Below, piece by piece: positions 58,785-64,000 of a DNA stretch of 64,000 bases. The translations under genes and the position numbers were made by a program. The notes below the pieces were generated by a model, which worked only from the letters and a program-made list of their open reading frames with translations, was not told where the DNA came from and searched no databases. The stretch comes from Tipula vernalis (taxonomy: Eukaryota; Arthropoda; Insecta; Diptera; Tipulidae): assembly GCA_958295665.1 (NCBI GenBank), contig OY282558.1, positions 189,213,586-189,277,585 of the forward strand, written 5' to 3'. Numbering within the stretch: the stretch's first letter is position 1; every line of letters starts with the position of its first letter.

Positions 58785-58802
58785 GTCCCTGTTTCGGCGC
58801 CA
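58785..58802 (-). other. gypsy primer-binding site, lysine-tRNA-like
   Basis: TGGCGCCGAAACAGGGAC on the minus strand, three bases from the LTR. It fits the 3' end of a tRNA-Lys (UUU) with two mismatches, by memory of that tRNA. Confidence 0.7.
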
Positions 58803-58805
58803 TTT

Positions 58806-60591
58806 TGTTGCGCACCTCCATGAGCAGCCAACACGTTCTTATCGGGCAAGCAATCAGTGGAAAGTGGGAGGATCTTTACTGCCATGTTTACCGTGAGGCA
58901 CAACAAAAACTATACGTGTTGAAAATTAGCGAAAGCAGAAAAAAATTTAAGATCACATGAGATAACTGGACCAACACATCACCAACAGCAACAGAAAGTA
59001 ATTAATACATAATTTAGTTCTTAAAACACTTTTATTATAACATGATGAAATTCAAATGAAAGAAATATGTTTGGAAACAAATTTATGGTATCAGACAATT
59101 TTTCTTTTTTTTATAAACTAAGTATAACTAAAAAAAATGAAAGTGTGTGTGATACGCAAAACACTACAAACAATGAATGGTAGTTATATAAAAAAAACTC
59201 ACCCGAAAAGTATCCAAGGGTACCCGTGGCTCTTTATGGCTGATTGCTGAAAATAAAAATTGTTTGCTACTACCACACTACTTCCTCACAGTACCAACTT
59301 GACGTTATATACTCTAACTGATTTAATTTCAATTTCAAAATTCCTCTTTTTTTTTTTTATTATTATTTACAAAAACAACTTTATGAATTATTTATTAAAT
59401 TACTGTAAACTCAAAGAATGTTATTTCAGACAAACAATTACTACACAACTTATGTAATGAATATTGTGTATACATATAAAAAAAATTCATATATAGTACA
59501 TAATATGTACTCGTATAATCATCTATTAATAAGGCCACTACACAGCCAATCCACTAAAAAAAACAACACTTAATATTTTTAATAGAGCACACGAATTCCA
59601 CGCTTATCCGAATGAAACATTACACCAAACGTTTTATTTTTAATTTTTCTGGAATCTGTTTTTTTTTTTTTGCTGCTATTTTCCTCCATCAAAAAAAATA
59701 GTAAGAAGGCCCCGTTAAATCGCCAAGCTGCGGTATTTATACAATTTATATATAAGCTGCGATGATTAACCCTGCATATATTGCCACCATATGATGGGAT
59801 TTGTATATCTGCTTGTATCATAAAGTAAAGGGAAGCTTATTAAAAATCAATTAAAATATAACACCGCGCCATTTCTTACCCGTAAAAAAAACTTAAAGAG
59901 GATTGTATTTGGTTCACATATTTCTTCTTTGTACAGACACACTAATTGACTTTAAATTTACCAATACGGTAATCGTCAATGATCTAAAATCACCACAATT
60001 TACTTTAACGAGTATAATTTGCTCGTACTAGCAATTTCAAAGAATTATTATTTTTTTAAAAATTGTACTTGACGCGGTGGCCTTCCAGAATCAATTGATA
60101 TTTAAATTCGCTTATCGGTTTTTTTTTTTTTTAAATCTATGTGCTTATTATTTATTATGTATAAATACCTAAAAATGTATTTACATATACACGCCTACGC
60201 TACCTGACCAAAACAGATGCATCATCTTCCAAACAAAGCAATACCAATTTTTCTACATAGACATCCTATATATAAATCTCAAAGCAATAGCAAAGAGCCG
60301 CAAGATCCACTAATACTACCCTGTGAAATGCACAGGTATATTTATACATAGGAGGAAAATAAATAAATAAATAAAGTTATCGAGAAAACAAAACTCAAGT
60401 TCATTGAACTGAAGAGAAAATTACACAAGAATGATTAACGACATACTACCAATTCAACAACAACAATAAACGAAATATACTAAATCAGAATATAGTAGGA
60501 GTGCAACCCTACCGAAATTTGGAACGATAAGCGCTGCACGGCAAGGTATACATTTTATTTTTTTCCTTTTATTTAGTGGACAGCCGTAACA
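58806..60591 (-). repeat. gypsy 5' LTR (right copy)
   Basis: Matches 50,808-52,593 almost base for base. As the element reads leftward, this copy carries the promoter. The primer-binding site lies three bases away on the internal side. Confidence 0.95.
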
Positions 60592-61989
60592 ACTTTTACC
60601 GAATAATCAAGGTAAATGTTATGTCTGTTTAAACCAACTATCTAATAGGGGCCAATGCCATGAATTCTAGGCAAAATCAAGAAACCCTAAAGGAACTATC
60701 TTATGCAATTTACGTTTAATATAACTTTAATGTCTAACATAATTTATATTGACGGTACAGTTGTTGTTTTTTTTTCTAAAAAAATCGGTACTGTTAACAA
60801 TTTTCTGTGCAGAAAATAACATTTATACTGAAAGTAAAATTGCTGTAGCTTTTCAATATAAATTTTGTTTCAGTAAATGAATTTCCGTTTAGATTTCATG
60901 ATTCTATCCCTCAAATCGGCACAAAATATCATTAACTTATACAAAATTTATTGAAAATCAACATCAAATGTAGGGGCAATATAAATTTTAAATTAATTTG
61001 TTTCTCTACAAGGAAAAGATTAAAACGGGCTCGAATTAACTGTAGAATTGCGGTTTTCTAGTTAGATCCAAATAATAAAACTACTTGCTTGGTCATTTAA
61101 AAAATTAACAGTTTGTTGGTCAAAATAACTCGAATCGATTTTCCATACAAATCGATTGGTTTATATGAGGTCCAAGAAATAAGAAAATTTTGTTTTGTTC
61201 GATTCGCAAAGAAACAAAATTTTAATGCTTATTTAGAACATCATCGATAAGATTGCATGAATTGAACTGTAATATCATTAATCCTTTCAATCAGTAGATA
61301 ATAATATTGACGAGGTCACCAAATCAGCAAGGGCAGAGGCAATTAGTCATAATGTTGTGCCACGTGAAATGAGCAACTTTAGTTACAATGGTATTAAAAA
61401 ATATAAGTTTATGTTCCAACCTAACTTGCAAAAATAATTAATTTCTAATAAAATGTGCATTCAGATAGTCATCCGGAACCTGCTGAAAACTATAATCACA
61501 GTAACAGTCGGAATATTGAAGTACCGTCGCCTCCCTACAGCGATAATGTAGAAAACCGAAAGCAACATGGGGATATTTTGGAATTGCGCAGTTCAACAAA
61601 TGGATATTCGTATCCTTGATCTACACAATTTACAAATGGCAAGCAAAAATAAAAATCCTAATATTATACGTTTTACATAAACTAATTTTATTTATTTTTC
61701 AGATTTTGATTATAATATTTGTTCAGATGTAAATTCATTAAACTGCAAAATAGACCGACTCTCAGAAACGCTTACAGGCAAAATCAACCAAATAATAAAA
61801 AATCAGGCCGATTTAAAAGCGACCCTTAACATCATAATCGGAAAAATTCCTACTGTACAACTGAACAAAGATTCCCACAGCAAACCCGATATTGAACTTC
61901 CAATTAGCACCATAAGCGAGTTGGAGAATATCGAGTGGAAATTAAAATCGAATCTGGATTTCAAAAATCAAATGGTTGGTTTGGGCTAG

Positions 61990-62840
61990 ATGCTTTTCTA
62001 GCTTGCGAGTAACATTTGTTGTGAAACGGCATCATTTCCCATAGGAAATAATACCATTTCCCAACATCTAAATAATTAACATAATTGTATAATGACACTG
62101 ACCATCATTATACGACAATAAATAGTAAACATTCAGGAATATGAATATCAAACATAACACATACAATATTAAGGTTAGTTACCAAAACAAATTGAAAATG
62201 ATGAACTTGAAAATACGAGACATATAACATATAAAGAAATTAAGTAACCGTCTGTAGTATAAAAATAAAGTAAAGTGGAATATCGTAATACATAACATTA
62301 TAGGTCAATGGAGTGAAAAGAAAAAGAAATATGATCGGTAGTAAATTTTATGTATTAGAATATAAGGAAATAAATAATGTAGATCATAATTTCAAAATTC
62401 AAAGTAATGCGATATTTCATAATAATAAAAATATGTAAAATTAATTAAAATTTAGGTCATAAATTTGGAAAAGGTCTATCAGTAAAATATATAATAAATT
62501 TAACTATCAAAAATCGTCCAATAGCAATTAAATGTGGGACACAAGAAAAAACATACCGATAAACTAAATAAATGTCATACGACTTGAAATAATTGTAATG
62601 CATAAAAAATGCAATTAAACATAACAACCCAAATCTTCATAACGATATGGGTAGATGACTTTTCCAATTTATTGACCGAAATGAAATTTTGTTGTTAGTG
62701 CAAAAGACACACACAAAATTAGTATATAAGGTTTACAAAATTAAATACAAAATTATTATAGTCTTGAATCTCAAAACCACAACATTGTCAACGTGAAATA
62801 AATATATTAAATAAAAAGTATTAAAACCAAGAAGCGGAGT
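61990..62840. other. AT-rich stretch, no gene seen
   Basis: After the truncated DUF4806 exon the sequence is A/T-rich without a supported frame. The right end of the proposed DNA transposon, or a deletion border, should be here. A search by eye found no convincing inverse of a left end. Confidence 0.4.
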
Positions 62841-63233
62841 TTAAATCATCTTCCAGATCCGGAATATAAGAGTAAGTATTACAACAACTAACCCATAACG
62901 CCCAGGCCTTGAGAGAACACTCTCAAAAGAACCAAAAAGTGCTACGCACGTGTTTCTTTTGTTAGCGGTGCTCAAGGTATCCGAATAGTCGAATAACACT
63001 GTGCCTAGCGGCATTCTCCATTTAAAAATAAATAAATTCACGATTCGGTAATAGCCCCCACCCGAGGTAAGCTCGAATCGTTGAATCTATAAATTCTCTA
63101 ACATTAGAAACTTGCCTTAAATAACCAGTATTTAGGCCCTTGTTAGTTTAGGTTTAGTGAATGTATAAGTAGGCATTAACCCCTATTTATATAAATATAT
63201 AAATTGACCATAAAACGTCACATTTATATAACA
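62841..63233 (+). repeat. Candidate 3' part of a 5' LTR at the window end
   Basis: The sequence up to ATATAACA (63,226-63,233) is followed, after one A, by TGGCGCTGTAGA, a possible primer-binding site, and then a leader and a gag-like frame. This is the order at a 5' LTR. With only one copy in view the LTR start cannot be placed, and 62,841 is only a working limit. Confidence 0.4.
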
Positions 63234-63520
63234 ATGGCGCTGTAGACTAAGTTTCCGTTCGAGGCACTAGTAGAAAAGATAAATTCAGTAGAAACAACCG
63301 TTGTAAATTCACAGACGACCATTGTTAATCACATTTATATAACAATGGCGCTGTAGACTAAGCTTCCGTTCGAGGCACTAGTAGAAAAGATAAATTCAGT
63401 AGAAACAACCGTTGTAAATTCACAAACGACCAATGTTAATCACATTTATATAACAAAGTTTCCGTTCGACGCATTAGTAGTAAAATTAATCCTAGTAGAA
63501 ACAACCGTTGTAGTAATAAA
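63219..63520 (+). repeat. 111-bp tandem repeat across a presumed LTR/leader border
   Basis: Units start at 63,219, 63,330 and 63,441, each with CACATTTATATAACA. The first two are nearly identical and both carry ATGGCGCTGTAGACTAAG. The third is shortened, lacks that phrase and diverges after AGTTTCCGTTCGA. Confidence 0.93.
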
Positions 63521-63700
63521 CGGAATCATTAACAAAAGTTAAAAAGACAAACGTTATAATTCTCTGTCGTTTAGAACAATAAATACATAGGAGTTATTTA
63601 TATTCGTTATTAAATACAAGAAATCGAATTATTAAGTTTAAATCAATAAGTAAAAGTGTTAGGGCAAACTAGCTCTGTGTAATCAATCAAGGTATAGTTA

Positions 63701-64000
63701 ATGCAAATTGAGCAATCAGAAAATAGAGCTGTAACAAGAAACAGGCTAAATAGCGATCCAGGTACAACACTAGTGAAACCACTAGAAATATTTAGAAAAC
63801 CCTATTTTAGAAGAATCAAGAGATTATCAGCAAAAATGGTGATGACAGACGTAGAAATTCAAACTTTGGTTGAACGAAGAGTACCAATCTTCTACGGTCA
63901 ACACGATGTTGACAGTAGCGAGGTGCATTATTTCATTGATGCATGTACCACCATCAGCCAAAGAGATGATTTCGCAAACGTGGATCAAATGGTGACTTTA
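63701..64000 (+). CDS. gag: LTR retrotransposon gag, N-terminal part, runs off the window
   Basis: The frame opens at ATG 63,701 (MQIEQSENRAVTRNRL) and stays open to the last base. The basic stretch FRKPYFRRIKRLSA is followed by VERRVPIFYGQ and EVHYFIDACTTISQRDDF, which resembles the start of the capsid region in gypsy-type Gags (a P.F.G phrase followed by a helix with F...C). The tandem leader and possible primer-binding site upstream support this. Family is uncertain because only 100 residues are visible. Confidence 0.55.
   Translation, partial: MQIEQSENRAVTRNRLNSDPGTTLVKPLEIFRKPYFRRIKRLSAKMVMTDVEIQTLVERRVPIFYGQHDVDSSEVHYFIDACTTISQRDDFANVDQMVTL

Larger units (their letters stand above)
50808..60591 (-). 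mobile_element. Ty3/gypsy LTR retrotransposon, near intact, young
   Basis: Two LTRs of 1,786 bp begin TGTTGCGCACC and end GCCGTAACA and flank gag and pol on the minus strand. ACTT at 50,804-50,807 and 60,592-60,595 is the target duplication. The LTRs differ at about four to five places that I can see (homopolymer lengths near 51,134 and 52,122, T/A near 51,127, C/T near 51,398), so insertion is recent. gag and pol are long open frames without internal breaks. Confidence 0.96.
50402..61989 (+). pseudogene. DUF4806-type gene, interrupted by a gypsy element
   Basis: Exon 1: 50,402-50,591 (MYCVVETIEDEEKN, CWVVNMQLFYPL, SPQKDWLVMPCRIL, the usual N-terminal region of DUF4806 proteins). Exon 2: 50,668-50,807 continued at 60,596-60,611 beyond the gypsy element and one ACTT copy. 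Exon 3: 61,465-61,638. Exon 4: 61,703-61,989 with coiled-coil-like LNCKIDRLSETLTGKINQI and the DUF4806 start LPISTISELENIEWKL. Every junction leaves one base in phase, and exon 2 is in frame across the insertion. Odd points: in-frame TGA at 61,617-61,619, a GC donor at 61,639, and an early end at TAG 61,987, so the rest of DUF4806 is lacking. Role unknown; probably part of the transposon. Confidence 0.8.

Overview
The window is AT-rich eukaryotic DNA, almost certainly from an insect. Every recognisable coding region belongs to a transposable element (TE), and the mix is typical of arthropods: BEL/Pao and Ty3/gypsy LTR retrotransposons, a LOA-like LINE, PIF/Harbinger with a MADF partner, pogo-like elements, mariner, a Helitron, a MULE-NOF foldback element, and a TNP2-like transposase next to a DUF4806 gene. 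I see no convincing host gene, rRNA, tRNA or CRISPR array. The species cannot be named from this; a dipteran-like insect is a guess.

Layout. 1-0.96 kb: broken BEL/Pao gag, cut by the window edge. 4.6-7.5 kb: a complete but dead Harbinger element with 43-bp inverted ends and a TTA duplication. 7.6-9.4 kb: pogo-like copy A. 9.45-26.1 kb: one Helitron, with its Rep part at 10.3-12.55 kb and its helicase part at 24.48-26.04 kb. They are separated by an 11.9-kb insertion that itself holds a very young BEL/Pao element (12,699-20,095, LTRs differing at one base, ATTAC duplication), satellite-like DNA, a long TA microsatellite and a foldback repeat with two hammerhead-like ribozyme cores. 28.2-30.6 kb: gypsy and LINE scraps. 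30.74-37.64 kb: a foldback MULE-NOF element whose long inverted arms are arrays of a ~172-bp unit and whose decayed gene joins a MULE transposase to a ubiquitin-peptidase-like domain. 38.0-41.7 kb: mariner and two more pogo-like copies. 41.7-45.95 kb: a dead LOA-like LINE.

47.3-62.0 kb: three plus-strand genes in a row, namely a repeat-rich ORF, a TNP2-like transposase and a DUF4806 gene. I infer that they are parts of one DNA transposon. The DUF4806 gene is split in exon 2 by a 9.8-kb gypsy element with near-identical 1,786-bp LTRs and an ACTT duplication; reading frame and intron phase match on either side of it. From about 62.8 kb another LTR retrotransposon starts on the plus strand and runs off the window.

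Nesting gives relative ages. The BEL and gypsy elements are the youngest; Helitron, Harbinger, pogo, NOF, mariner and LINE all carry stops or frameshifts. The observations most worth checking are the paired hammerhead-like cores at 23.1-23.2 kb, the transposase plus peptidase-like gene in the foldback element, and the DUF4806/TNP2 gene set.
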